The position numbers and the translations under genes are program-made. A DNA stretch of 64,000 nt from positions 1,838,001-1,902,000 of the forward strand of contig NZ_CP016540.2 in NCBI RefSeq assembly GCF_001186155.3. The letters run 5' to 3'. Below are positions 51,616 through 61,495 of this stretch, piece after piece (positions within the stretch are counted from its first letter, which is position 1; each line of letters begins with the position of its first letter). The notes under the pieces were generated by a model. It was given only the letters and a program-made list of their open reading frames with translations. It did not search any database and was not told where the DNA came from. The DNA comes from Planococcus versutus. Lineage in GTDB: Bacteria > Bacillota > Bacilli > Bacillales_A > Planococcaceae.

Positions 51616-52890
51616 TCAATTCTGGTCTTCTGCTAGTCTAAACCCACTAAATTGCCATCTTTTTTCTGGCGGGAAAAAATTTCGGTAAGTTTCTCGGATA
51701 TGATCTAGTGGCGTTGCGCATGAACCGCCGCGAAGAATCATTTGGTTGCACATGAATTTCGCATTGTATTCACCTAATGCGCCTTCTAACGGCTTACTCC
51801 CCGGATAAGATGCATAGGCACTGGCAGTCCATTCCCATACATCCCCGAACATTTTGGACAGCGATTCACTTTCTGAATCACTATTACTTGCTACAGGATG
51901 GTAAACTCCCTCATCCATCGTATTCCCATGAATAGCAACGCTTTGAGAAGCATATTCCCATTCAGCTTCAGTAGCCAACCTTTTGCCTTTCCATCTACTA
52001 AATGCATCTGCTTCGTAAAAACTAACATGGCTTACCGGTTCGTCTAGTTCTAAGTCTTGTATGCCCGCTAAGGTAAAGATTTCCCAGTTTTCTTCTTGAC
52101 CTTTCAACCAATAAAGTGGCGCTTTCCAATTTTGTTCTTTAACAACACTCCAACCATCAGAAAGCCAATACTCAGGCTGCTCGTACCCATCCGCTTTAAT
52201 AAATTCAAGATACTCTCTATTTGTCACAGGGCTTGTTGCTAATTTAAACGGTTCTATCCAAACTTTATGACGCGGACTTTCGTTATCAAACGCAAAGCCG
52301 TTCCCATCATGGCCGATTTCGACTAATCCTCCTTTAAATTCAACAAATTGCGTTTCGTCTCGTTTGCTTACTGAATGTTTTTCCATTTGTGCATACGTAG
52401 GAAAAAGAGGATTGACAAAAAAGTTATACTTTATATCCATTAAGATCAATTCTTGATGCTGTTGTTCGTGTTGAATGCCCATTCCTATCAAGTCTTTTAC
52501 TTTTTTCTTCATATTGGAATCCGTTGTTTCAGAGAGCAATTCAAGTATTTGCTCATCTATATACTTACGGTACTCGATAACTTGACCCACAGTCGGTCTT
52601 GACAACACGCCTCGTTGGTGCCGCGGTTGATAAGGCCCTATCGTGTTGTAATACGAATTAAATAAAAAATCAAAAGCTGGATTGAATTCTTGATAGTCCG
52701 ATTTGAATTCCTTTAAAATCATCCGCTCGAAAAACCATGTGGTATGAGCAATATGCCATTTAGCTGGACTCACATCTTCGTGGGATTGAATGATAAAATC
52801 TTCTATTTCTAGAGGTTCAATTAGCTTCATCGTAGCGTCTCTTACTTCTGCAAAGCGCTCTGCTAGAGATGTGTCTTTTGTTGCTTTCAT
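51616..52890 (-). CDS. egtB: EgtB-like iron-dependent sulfoxide synthase
   Basis: A 424-residue fusion of a DinB-like helical domain and a formylglycine-generating-type C-lectin domain. Iron ligands are probably His49 (KWHIAHTTWFFE), His141 and His145 (GIQHEQQHQELIL). The C-terminal domain has FGDVWEWTASAY, LRGGSC and FSGFRLA. EgtB joins the sulfur of Cys or gamma-Glu-Cys to hercynine in ergothioneine synthesis. No egtD (histidine methyltransferase) or egtE lies nearby. The ATG behind AAAGGAG is chosen. It follows the binding protein gene by 59 bases. Confidence 0.85.
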   Translation of the reverse strand: MKATKDTSLAERFAEVRDATMKLIEPLEIEDFIIQSHEDVSPAKWHIAHTTWFFERMILKEFKSDYQEFNPAFDFLFNSYYNTIGPYQPRHQRGVLSRPTVGQVIEYRKYIDEQILELLSETTDSNMKKKVKDLIGMGIQHEQQHQELILMDIKYNFFVNPLFPTYAQMEKHSVSKRDETQFVEFKGGLVEIGHDGNGFAFDNESPRHKVWIEPFKLATSPVTNREYLEFIKADGYEQPEYWLSDGWSVVKEQNWKAPLYWLKGQEENWEIFTLAGIQDLELDEPVSHVSFYEADAFSRWKGKRLATEAEWEYASQSVAIHGNTMDEGVYHPVASNSDSESESLSKMFGDVWEWTASAYASYPGSKPLEGALGEYNAKFMCNQMILRGGSCATPLDHIRETYRNFFPPEKRWQFSGFRLAEDQN

Positions 52891-52949
52891 CGAAAAACTC
52901 CTTTCACTTACTAAATTTTTTCTACTTACTATAATGCTAAAAGACATCT

Positions 52950-53852
52950 TTATTCTTCTATCAACTCTTTTTCGATAAGAAATTCTCGTGCCACGTCTTG
53001 CGGTTGTTCTTGATCGACATCTACTTTAGAGTTCATCGCCAACATGTCTTCTTCACTGATTTGTCCAGCAAGCTCGTTTAAGACATCCTTTAGCTCTGGA
53101 TACGCTTCAAGTGTTTCTAATCTGACAACTGGAGCTGCATCGTATTTTGGAAAGAAGTTTAAATCATCTTTTGTCGTTGCTAGGTCGAACAACTCAATTC
53201 TGCTATCTGTTGTAAATGCCGGAATAACGTCTACATCTCCATTTTTAACCGCTTCGTACATAATAGAGGGATCAAAACTTTCTGTAGCCGAAAATTTAAA
53301 ATCATAAGTAGCTTTTAAATCTTCGTAGCCATCACCTTGTCGTTCATAAATGGAATGTGGTCCGCCAAAAGTAACATCTTCAGAAGCAGAAATCGCAGCT
53401 AAATCAGAGTAAGTTTGAGCATCAAAACCGCTATCTTTAGAGTAAGCTAACGTATAGCCATTTTCAAAACCCAGCGGCTCTAACCATGTCGCTCCTAGTT
53501 CTTCTTCATACCCTTTTCTAACTGCCTCGAGCACTTCTTCAGATGACTGACCTGGTTCTGAATCACGTTTCAACACATCTTTTAATCCTGTACCGGTATA
53601 CTCCACATACATATCAATATCACCTTTTTCCAAAGCAGGTGTTAAAATTGACACTTCTCCTAGGCCATCTTCATACTCAACCGTATACTCTGAGTTGGCC
53701 TCTATGTACTCACCTAAAATATATGGCAAAATATACTGCTCAGTCCAAGGCTTTCCTCCAATAATGATTGGCTCTTTTGCATCTTCTCCCGAACTGCACC
53801 CAACCAAAGCGATTGAAGCAATGATCGACATCCCGACTACTTTTTTATACAT
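52950..53852 (-). CDS. OpuCC/EgtU-like ABC substrate-binding lipoprotein
   Basis: A 300-residue lipoprotein (lipobox LVGC). IIIGGKPWTEQYILPYILGE, LEKGDIDMYVEYTGTGL and YEAVKNGDVDVIPAFTTDSR are typical of the quaternary-amine binding proteins (glycine betaine, choline, carnitine). The recently described ergothioneine-binding EgtU proteins belong to the same family. No permease or ATPase genes adjoin it. It is cotranscribed with the EgtB-like gene, so hercynine or ergothioneine is a plausible ligand. GGGGG precedes the ATG. Confidence 0.82.
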   Translation of the reverse strand: MYKKVVGMSIIASIALVGCSSGEDAKEPIIIGGKPWTEQYILPYILGEYIEANSEYTVEYEDGLGEVSILTPALEKGDIDMYVEYTGTGLKDVLKRDSEPGQSSEEVLEAVRKGYEEELGATWLEPLGFENGYTLAYSKDSGFDAQTYSDLAAISASEDVTFGGPHSIYERQGDGYEDLKATYDFKFSATESFDPSIMYEAVKNGDVDVIPAFTTDSRIELFDLATTKDDLNFFPKYDAAPVVRLETLEAYPELKDVLNELAGQISEEDMLAMNSKVDVDQEQPQDVAREFLIEKELIEE

Positions 53853-54233
53853 AATTATTCCCCCTATTTTTTAATAAAACTCAGCCACTTTTAAACAATC
53901 AAGCAAGTCAAATATCTATCTTTTTCTAACTTGCATTTATACCGTCTCTTTTCGAATACCCTTTTTCTAAATTTTCAATCTTACTTTTCCGCCCGTTTCT
54001 ATTTATTGATACTGTGCATTGTAATTTGGAAAAATAAAAAAATTAGTGTAATCCAGCCGCCATCATATGATTTTCAGTTTGTACTGTATAATAAAAAATA
54101 AAGTTCTCTTACATTCAAGTTAGCATAGACGATTGCTAGTTGATTACATGTGACTTTCAACAAGGGATTACGGCATTAGAAAAACAGCAGCGGATACGCA
54201 ATGAAACTTACCGAATTGAAAGGACGGATTCAC
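53853..54233. other. divergent intergenic region
   Basis: TATAAT at 54089-54094 could be the -10 for the Crp/Fnr gene. No operator-like palindrome or gene was found. Confidence 0.35.
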
Positions 54234-54950
54234 ATGATTACAAACCTCTCAGATATCCCTATCTTCTCAGGTATCTCAGAAAACGATTTGCAGCAGATTC
54301 TTCTACTGCTCAAAGAGCGTCAATTCAAGAAAAATCATATGCTCATGTTTGAAAATGATGAAAGTGAAGATATTTATATCATTCGTTCTGGAAAACTGAA
54401 AATTTTTCGTTTACATGAAGACAAAGAAATTGTGCTCAGCTTTGCATTACCTGGAGAAATTTTAGGTGAAGTTGAAGCTTTATCTCTTGTCAATTATCGA
54501 ATTTCTTCTATTGAAGCACTTGAAAATGTTGCAGCTTGGCAAATTAAGAAGACAGATTTCCTGGAACTTGTGGAACAATACCCAGCGATTTTAAGAAATG
54601 CCTACAGGATCCTTGTAGAACGCACGCGTATTTTAAATCGCTTGATTCGTTATTTGAGTTTGTATGACGTTCGGACAAAAGTCGCGAATTTACTCGTCGA
54701 TTTCTATTTCAATTTTGGCGATCAAAGTAATGATGGCTACAAAGTGGACTTAAAAATCAATCAATCCTTCCTCGCAACGATGCTTGGGATTACACGAGAA
54801 TCCATGTCTAAAACTTTGAACGAATTTCAAGACGAAAAGATAATTGAGATTCGTGAAAAGAATATTTATATAGTAGATATGAAAAAACTTGAGTCCATTT
54901 GCAATCAAGCAGAAGAAATACAAATGCTTCGCAAGTGGAATAGTATGTAA
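54234..54950 (+). CDS. Crp/Fnr family transcriptional regulator
   Basis: A 238-residue protein with an N-terminal cyclic-nucleotide-binding fold (IPIFSGISENDLQQILLLLK, EDIYIIRSGKLKIFRLHEDK, LPGEILGEVEALS), a dimer helix, and a C-terminal winged helix. The recognition helix ITRESMSKTLNEF has Arg-Glu-x-x-Ser-Lys, close to B. subtilis Fnr-type TGTGA readers. The N-terminus has no iron-sulfur Cys cluster. The start is the ATG behind AAAGGACGGATTCAC. A TGTGA-N6-TCACA sequence lies in the hairpin just downstream. Confidence 0.88.
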   Translation: MITNLSDIPIFSGISENDLQQILLLLKERQFKKNHMLMFENDESEDIYIIRSGKLKIFRLHEDKEIVLSFALPGEILGEVEALSLVNYRISSIEALENVAAWQIKKTDFLELVEQYPAILRNAYRILVERTRILNRLIRYLSLYDVRTKVANLLVDFYFNFGDQSNDGYKVDLKINQSFLATMLGITRESMSKTLNEFQDEKIIEIREKNIYIVDMKKLESICNQAEEIQMLRKWNSM

Positions 54951-54958
54951 TCAAAAAA

Positions 54959-55006
54959 ACAGCTACCTTATTATTGTGAACAAGTTCACAATAATAAGGT
55001 AGCTGT
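54959..55006. terminator. long hairpin with 23-bp perfect arms
   Basis: Arms 54959-54981 and 54984-55006 (core AGCTACCTTATTATTG) are perfectly paired around AA. The centre reads TGTGAACAAGTTCACA, a Crp/Fnr consensus. The T run lies on the minus-strand side, so termination of + transcripts is unsure; it may be an operator or both. Confidence 0.6.
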
Positions 55007-55098
55007 CTTCACAGCTCACTTCTTTCTGTCATGTTATGATGCTTTGTAAAGATGCAATTACATGCAAACGTACAACAACGACAATGGAGGTTTTTCTA

Positions 55099-55803
55099 AT
55101 GAGTTTTCATATTGAAGCAAAAGCAGGAGAAATAGCAGAGTCAGTGTTACTTCCCGGAGATCCGTTACGCGCAACCTATATTGCAGAAACTTTTCTTGAA
55201 GATGTAAGTTGCTACAATAATGTGCGTGGCATGTTAGGGTATACGGGCACTTATAAAGGAAACCGCGTTTCTGTTCAAGGAACCGGAATGGGTATGCCCT
55301 CAGCATCCATTTACATTCATGAGTTAATCAATGACTATCAAGTGAAAAATCTTGTGAGAATCGGAACATGTGGTGCAATTCAGCAAGACGTGAACATTCG
55401 CGATGTGATTATTGCACAAGCTGCTGCAACGGATTCTGCGATGATCCGCAAAGATTTCCCAGGAATTGATCTTCCTCAAATTGGAAACTTTAATTTAATC
55501 AAAAATGCTTATGATATTGCTACAGATAAAGGACTTACGCTTCATGTAGGAAATGTATTTTCTTCTGATAGTTTCTACTCTGATGACCAAGCAACAACTA
55601 ACAAACTCGGCCAGCACGGTGTATTAGCTGTTGAAATGGAAGCAGCTGCACTTTATTACTTGTCTGCTAAATTTGGTGTAAGAGGATTAACGTTGTTAAC
55701 AGTTAGCGATCATATTCTTACTGGAGAACACACGACTTCACAAGAAAGACAAACGACGTTTAATGACATGATTGAAGTGGCGCTGGAAACGGTAGCAAAA
55801 TAA
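55099..55803 (+). CDS. deoD: purine-nucleoside phosphorylase, DeoD type
   Basis: A 234-residue hexameric-type enzyme that splits purine nucleosides with phosphate. [42 protein letters not shown] and [14 protein letters not shown] are the family motifs; Asp in [11 protein letters not shown] is the catalytic residue. The ATG behind GGAGGTTTTTCTA is chosen. guaD follows, so the two form a guanine salvage pair although a terminator separates them. Confidence 0.95.
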   Translation: MSFHIEAKAGEIAESVLLPGDPLRATYIAETFLEDVSCYNNVRGMLGYTGTYKGNRVSVQGTGMGMPSASIYIHELINDYQVKNLVRIGTCGAIQQDVNIRDVIIAQAAATDSAMIRKDFPGIDLPQIGNFNLIKNAYDIATDKGLTLHVGNVFSSDSFYSDDQATTNKLGQHGVLAVEMEAAALYYLSAKFGVRGLTLLTVSDHILTGEHTTSQERQTTFNDMIEVALETVAK

Positions 55804-55815
55804 AATTCTTATTTC

Positions 55816-55852
55816 AAAAAAGAGTGTTGACCCTTATCGGTCACACTCTTTT
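55816..55852 (+). terminator. terminator of deoD
   Basis: AAAAGAGTGTTGACC pairs with GGTCACACTCTTTT (one bulge) around six bases. Confidence 0.85.
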
Positions 55853-55994
55853 GTCATTCTGTCTTGTTTTAAAATTATTAAAAGTAATCAACAAACGAAA
55901 TCACGCTAGTCGGATGCTGTGCGTTTATTATAAAGAAGTAAATTAAGATGGATGATAATTCCTATACAAAACAATTATGGAGGCATGAACTGTT

Positions 55995-57343
55995 ATGAAT
56001 AAAGTTATTAAAGGAACAGGATTTTCGAGTATTAACCGACAGGAAATCGAACTATTGGAAGATTATCTTTTCTGTATTAATGATGATGGCTTTATTGCTA
56101 AACGTCTTTCACCAAATGATCAAGATTATAACACAGTGTTGAAACAAGCTCGCAGTGAAGAAACGCTGTTGGAACTAACAGAAGGACAGTATTTACTTCC
56201 TGGATTTATCGATTTGCATATTCATGCTCCTCAATGGGCTCAAACTGGCACAGCACTTGATTTGCCACTTTATGAATGGCTTAATACATATACATTCCCA
56301 CTAGAAGCTAAGTTTTCAGATATAGCATTTGCCGAAGAAACTTATAGCCATTTAGTCGAAACGCTTCTTGGAAACGGAACAACAACCGCTCTTTACTTTG
56401 CGACTATCCATGAAGAAGCAAGTTTTTTGCTAGCAAAAATCTGTGCCGAAAAAGGGCAACGCGGACTCATCGGAAAAGTCGTAATGGATGACCTTGCTGA
56501 AAATCCGGATTTCTACCGAGATGCTAGTCTAGAAGAAGCATTAATAGGCACAGAACGCTTTATTCAACGAGTAAAAGAGTTGAATAAAATAACAAAGCAA
56601 GGTGTCTATCCAGTGGTAACGCCTCGTTTTGTACCAAGTTGTACATCTGAAGCTTTAGAAGGGTTAGGGGAAATTGCGGCTAAACACGATGTTCATATCA
56701 CTTCGCATTGTAGCGAGAGTGACTGGGCACACAGCCACGTGAAAGAACGTTTCGGCAAAAATGACGCTCAAGTATTAAATGATTTCGGCTTATTGACTGA
56801 AAAAGCGATTATGGCACATGCTAATTTTTGAGCGATGAAGATGCAAAAACGTATATCGAACAAGGAACCGCAATCGCTCATTATCCAATTTCCAATGCGT
56901 ATTTCGCCAATAGCGTAATTCCAATCAAGCATTTTGCTGATATGGGTGTTGAAATTGGACTCGGTACGGATTTGTCAGCAGGCTCTGACCCTGGAATTTA
57001 TTCCGCTATTCGCCAAGCCGTTATTTCTTCTCGCATGCTTGAAGATGGTGTAGATCCTTCTAAAAATGCTTCTTCTCGCGGTCGTGATCATTCGCGTATC
57101 ACCGCCAACGAAGCGTTTTATTTCGCTACAGCGGGCGGCGGTGAAAGCATTAGTTTACCAGTTGGTCGACTTACGGAAAACTATGCTTTTGATGCACAAA
57201 TTATTGACACACGAATTGAAGATGCATCGATGCCCATTTTCGAACGCATGAACTCTCTTGAAGATATTTTCCAGAAGCTCTTGTACATGACACAACGACG
57301 TAATATTATCTCCGTATTCGTCCAAGTCGAACGAGTAAAATAA
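55995..57343 (+). pseudogene. guaD: guanine deaminase split by a frameshift in a T run
   Basis: Two overlapping frames together make a full 449-residue amidohydrolase. The first (55995-56831) ends in KAIMAHANF; the second (from 56828) continues LSDEDAKTYIEQGTAIAHYP. The break is at TTTTT (56825-56829); one more T would restore one frame. Zinc ligands remain on both parts: FIDLHIHAPQW, HITSHCSESDWAH and LGTDLSAGSDPG. The enzyme turns guanine into xanthine. It may be a true mutation, a sequencing error or slippage on the U run. GGAGG precedes the ATG. Confidence 0.88.
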
Positions 57344-57349
57344 TCCGAT

Positions 57350-57387
57350 AAAAAACCTTCAGGCATTTAGTTGCCTAAAGGTTTTTT
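57350..57387 (+). terminator. terminator of guaD
   Basis: AAAAAACCTTCAGGCA pairs with TGCCTAAAGGTTTTTT with one mismatch. It also faces the converging amine oxidase gene. Confidence 0.85.
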
Positions 57388-57440
57388 GTCATTATATCTA
57401 GCTTATGAAATAAAATAATCACATGCATGTCTGTTATTAA

Positions 57441-58544
57441 TTACTTAGAATTTAACGCAAGAATTTTATTAACTGCTTGTTCAGCTGACTGAAGCGCGCC
57501 TTCTAAATGGCCACTATACTGTGAATTTGTCTCAGTTCCTGCAAAAAACACTTTTTCTTCCCAGTCACCAGCTGATGGCGGTTGACCATAACTCGCATAA
57601 TTTTTGAATGGGCTAGAGTCTTCTTCAACTGCAGTATTCAAATCACTGGACCAATCTTTGTAAAGAATTGCTCGAGGATTTTCAGCATCCTTGCCAAACA
57701 GTTTAACTAATTGATTTGCGACCAATTCTTTTACTTTTTCTGGTCCCATATGTTGACGTGCTTCTGACGGAATTCCAAAAAATCCAAATAACGCACCCGA
57801 ACCATTAGTAGGTGAAGCATCGTAAATTTCTTGCAAGGGACCAGCCGAACTCAACACCAAACCTGACAATCCAGATTCTCTCCAGAATGGGCGGTCAAAA
57901 ATCGCAACCGCTTTGGCTTGTGAGCCCATCCATGTTGGCTTTTCTTTAATATCAGTCAAAAGTTCTGTTGGAAGTGCTGGAGAAAATTTTATATGCCGTG
58001 CTACAAGACGTGGTGGCAGTGCGAGAATAACCGAAGCTGTTCTCATATTTTCTACCTTTCCACCTGCTCTTTCTACTGTAACCGTAATTTCTCCAGCCTT
58101 GTCCATGCAGATTTCTTTAACACGCGTTTCCAACTGGATCATTTCTGCAGGAATTTTCTCTGCTAATGCATCAATTAGCGACTGCATTCCCCCAGTCAAC
58201 CGAACTCCTCTAGCGTCAATATGCTCTTCTATGACACAGCGCTCTGGAGGCTTTGTTTGAAACCGCTCCATCAACATGTCGCCTTGGTTTTGTTGGACAA
58301 AAGTTTCTAGTTTCAAACTTTTTACAAGCTCATCAATTACGGATTCATTCTGTGGCCAAAACCATGTTGGACCTAGATCAAATCTTCCTAAGTTTTTTTG
58401 ATTTGGAACAGAAGCACTTAATACCCGACCACCGATTCTATCTCGAGCCTCGAGTACTTTGCAGCTTAATCCTTGTTCTGTGAAAAGTGAAGCGGCACGT
58501 AGACCGCTTAAACCTGCGCCTACAATAATCACTGGTTCATTCAT
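57441..58544 (-). CDS. FAD-dependent amine oxidase (flavin monoamine oxidase family)
   Basis: A 367-residue flavoprotein. The FAD-binding N-terminus is PVIIVGAGLSGLRAASLFTE, followed by VLEARDRIGGRV; the C-terminus has FFAGTETNSQYSGHLEGALQ. These mark the MAO/amine oxidase family, which oxidises primary amines with oxygen to aldehyde, ammonia and hydrogen peroxide. The ATG behind AGGAGGAAAAAC is chosen. No partner genes suggest the substrate. Confidence 0.88.
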   Translation of the reverse strand: MNEPVIIVGAGLSGLRAASLFTEQGLSCKVLEARDRIGGRVLSASVPNQKNLGRFDLGPTWFWPQNESVIDELVKSLKLETFVQQNQGDMLMERFQTKPPERCVIEEHIDARGVRLTGGMQSLIDALAEKIPAEMIQLETRVKEICMDKAGEITVTVERAGGKVENMRTASVILALPPRLVARHIKFSPALPTELLTDIKEKPTWMGSQAKAVAIFDRPFWRESGLSGLVLSSAGPLQEIYDASPTNGSGALFGFFGIPSEARQHMGPEKVKELVANQLVKLFGKDAENPRAILYKDWSSDLNTAVEEDSSPFKNYASYGQPPSAGDWEEKVFFAGTETNSQYSGHLEGALQSAEQAVNKILALNSK

Positions 58545-58832
58545 GTTTTTCCTCCTATATTTTAACATTAACTATTTTGATTTTCACAAAATCTTTGTGC
58601 GTTTGCTATACCTTACATTTTATAATAATTTTTTCACTACGCTTACCATATCTTATTTGACTAAGTCATTGAAACTTATTTAACTTGAAGAAAAAGAAAG
58701 AGCTTTTTAAATGAGTAAGTTTATAAATTCAACATATTTTCTACTTAATACATAGTTAGCTAGTCGCCCATTAAAGGAATATATATAGTATAGTGGGAGT
58801 ATCTAGATAATTTTTTAAGAAGGTGAATCCAC

Positions 58833-60443
58833 ATGACTCAAAAAAATTATAGCGCATTACTTTTAGAGCGAATGGAACAAGACTTTTCCAAATGGAATAA
58901 ACAAAAAGAAGTTCAAGAACAAGAAGTTTACCGCTTTTTACATACGATGAAAGGCACTGCTGGAACAATTGGTTTAAAAGAACTAGCTGATTTCTGTGAA
59001 ATACAATTATCCTTTTATACAGAAAACAAAGTTAACTTGATTGCTATCGACTCTCTTCAAAATTTTATGGAAAAAGCTCGTACTTTTTTTGCAGACAATA
59101 AATGCAATGCAGACCAAGAAATGTTAGTGGATAATATTAAAGATCCTCTTCCTTCTGAATCTTTTGTTTTGGTAATAGATTCTGATGTCGAAACAGCAGC
59201 TCACCTGAAAGAAACATTGATAAAAAACGGCATTCAAGTAGTAATTGCTTTAACAGGTAAAAAAGGCTTGGAGTTCTTTTATACACTTCAACCTCATATG
59301 GTTATTGTTGATTTAAACTTATCCGATATAGATGGCTTTGAATTAGTTGCTAGAATTCATGAAACAGCTAGAAGTAAATGCCTTCCTCTTGCTATAGTAA
59401 GCTCAGACAATCGAATTGAAAACCAAATTCGAGCAATGGAAATCGGAGCAACTGATTTTCTCTCTAAACCATTAAACATGTCTTATGTTGTTCCTTACGT
59501 ATTAAATCGGTTGCAAAACCAAAAAATGTTTTCACAAGAAACACTTTATGACGACTTAACAGGAGCAGGTAATAGAAAATATTTCAGTGACGTGCTTACA
59601 CAAATGAAAAATTCATCAGTCAATTCGAAAAAAAACTTTACATTAGTTTTATTTGATTTAGATTATTTCAAAAAAGTAAATGATACATACGGACATACTA
59701 TTGGAGATGAAGTCTTAAGAAATTTCAGCCAACTTGTATTGAAAATGAAAAGAGATTCTGATATTTTTTTCCGTTATGGAGGAGAAGAATTTGCATTGAT
59801 TCTTCCAAATACAAAAGCTCAAACAGCAAAACCGTTAATTGAAGAAATTCGTTTAGCATTTGCAAATACAGCATTTACAGACCATTCATTTACATCGTTT
59901 TATGTAAGTTTTTCTGCAGGAATAAGTGACTATCAACATCAGCAAGAACATTTAGTAAGTAACGCGGATCAAGCCTTATACAAGGCGAAGAAAAATGGAC
60001 GAAATCAAACAATGTTGTATAAAACAGATGCAAAAGATTTAAGAAGACATCTCACAATTATTATTATTGATGATGATTCTCTAGTACGTAAGTTAGTTTC
60101 AAAACAATTTTCTACATGGCATCCTGATGATTTTGATATCTATATTGAAGAGTATACTGATGGAGTTACTTTTACCAAGTCTCAATGGTATAAAGAAGAT
60201 GAAAATTACATGATTTTACTTGATGGCGTAATGCCAAAAATGGATGGATTAGAAGTCTTGCATCATATTCGGAGTCAATATCCTCATGAAAACATCATTA
60301 TTTCTATGTTAACTTCTCGCACAAATGAATCCGATATTGTTTTAGCTTTGAAGAGCGGTGCAGATGATTATATCGTTAAACCTTTTTATGCGCAGGAAGT
60401 AGTAGCACGTGTACAGCGTTTAACAATGAGGATGTTCAATTGA
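58833..60443 (+). CDS. Hpt-REC-GGDEF-REC signalling protein (diguanylate cyclase)
   Basis: A 536-residue soluble protein in four parts. Hpt: His37 in FLHTMKGTAGT. REC1 (about 110-230): phosphoacceptor Asp160 in VIVDLNLSDIDG. GGDEF (about 235-395): active site GGEEF at 316-320, with the product-inhibition site RxxD at 307-310, five residues before it. REC2 (about 405-530): Asp464 in LLDGVMPKMDG. It should make cyclic di-GMP under phosphorelay control. AAGAAGGTG precedes the ATG. It overlaps the HEAT protein gene by four bases. Confidence 0.93.
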   Translation: MTQKNYSALLLERMEQDFSKWNKQKEVQEQEVYRFLHTMKGTAGTIGLKELADFCEIQLSFYTENKVNLIAIDSLQNFMEKARTFFADNKCNADQEMLVDNIKDPLPSESFVLVIDSDVETAAHLKETLIKNGIQVVIALTGKKGLEFFYTLQPHMVIVDLNLSDIDGFELVARIHETARSKCLPLAIVSSDNRIENQIRAMEIGATDFLSKPLNMSYVVPYVLNRLQNQKMFSQETLYDDLTGAGNRKYFSDVLTQMKNSSVNSKKNFTLVLFDLDYFKKVNDTYGHTIGDEVLRNFSQLVLKMKRDSDIFFRYGGEEFALILPNTKAQTAKPLIEEIRLAFANTAFTDHSFTSFYVSFSAGISDYQHQQEHLVSNADQALYKAKKNGRNQTMLYKTDAKDLRRHLTIIIIDDDSLVRKLVSKQFSTWHPDDFDIYIEEYTDGVTFTKSQWYKEDENYMILLDGVMPKMDGLEVLHHIRSQYPHENIIISMLTSRTNESDIVLALKSGADDYIVKPFYAQEVVARVQRLTMRMFN

Positions 60444-61495
60444 CTATTTCAAATTTCTCAATACTTATCATGGTTCTTTTTTTTAGCCAATTACTTCTTT
60501 TGTTCATTTTAGCTTGGCGAAAGCAAAAATTAAGTAAAAAAGAGCAAGAAATAAATCAGCAATATGACGCTTTAACCGATATCTTCAGTTCTTATATGAC
60601 AGATCCTTCCGATGAGCATTTTCTCAAAGAAATACGTAATAGTTCCCATCAAGTAGTGATTCTTGAACGCTTATTAAATGGCTACGTATCTGTAACAAAA
60701 AACAGCACCATGTCGCCTCTTGTTGCAAAACTTTCTGAAGATTTTTTAACAGAGCACTATGCAAAGCAAATCAACCAAAGAAATTGGGCCATTCGAATGA
60801 ATACCTTATATTTTATCGAAGATTTCCACATGAAGTCTTTTGCGCCACTAGTAAAAGAAAAGTTATGTAAGACACATAAACTAGATCAAGAAACACAGCA
60901 ACTTATCAGGACTTTAACATCTTTAAACGATCCTATGACAATTTCTGTACTGGCACAGTATCCCGAAGCATCCGTTCGATTATATATTGATGTCTTAAAA
61001 AGGCTTTCGCCTATTACTCGTTTGCAAGAATTAAATACTGCTCTCTTAAATCAAGAAAATAATAAACCTTTAAAATATGCTTCTATTTCTTTTATTGGTA
61101 CGTCAGGATTAACTAATTTTCTTCCTCAAATCGAAGAAGAATTTCAAAATCAAGATGAAGAAATACGAATTCAAGCATTAAAAACTGTTTGGCATTTGCA
61201 ACATTTGTCAGATCCAAGCTTATTAATTCCTTTTCTGCATTCTACTTCTTGGCAAGAACGAATGTTTGCTACACGAATTGTCGGGAAACTTCAATTATCG
61301 CGTTACAAAGAAGTGCTTAGTGAACTTCTTGGGGATTCTGTTTGGTGGGTTCGTTATTCATCTGCCGAAGCTTTAACACAGTTTTCAGATGGCGATGTTT
61401 TACTTCACCATTTAGCAGTTCATCATCCAGATCGTTATGCACGAGATATGGCCAGTCAATGGGAAATATCTCTAATAGGAAGTGAAAAGCAATGA
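60440..61495 (+). CDS. membrane-anchored HEAT-repeat protein
   Basis: A 351-residue protein with one N-terminal helix (SILIMVLFFSQLLLLFILAW) and a cytoplasmic array of HEAT-like repeats. Repeats are clearest near the end (QDEEIRIQALKTVWHLQHLS, SWQERMFATRIVGKLQ, DSVWWVRYSSAEALTQF). It starts at a TTG within the cyclase gene, behind GAGGA, and overlaps the glycosyltransferase gene by four bases. It is probably a scaffold between the cyclase and the glycosyltransferase; this is inferred from the tight coupling. Confidence 0.85.
   Translation: MTISNFSILIMVLFFSQLLLLFILAWRKQKLSKKEQEINQQYDALTDIFSSYMTDPSDEHFLKEIRNSSHQVVILERLLNGYVSVTKNSTMSPLVAKLSEDFLTEHYAKQINQRNWAIRMNTLYFIEDFHMKSFAPLVKEKLCKTHKLDQETQQLIRTLTSLNDPMTISVLAQYPEASVRLYIDVLKRLSPITRLQELNTALLNQENNKPLKYASISFIGTSGLTNFLPQIEEEFQNQDEEIRIQALKTVWHLQHLSDPSLLIPFLHSTSWQERMFATRIVGKLQLSRYKEVLSELLGDSVWWVRYSSAEALTQFSDGDVLLHHLAVHHPDRYARDMASQWEISLIGSEKQ

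Noticed and set aside
56825..56831. Programmed frameshift in guaD
   Set aside because: The site is not a canonical slippery heptamer and guanine deaminases are normally single-frame; mutation or sequencing error is simpler.
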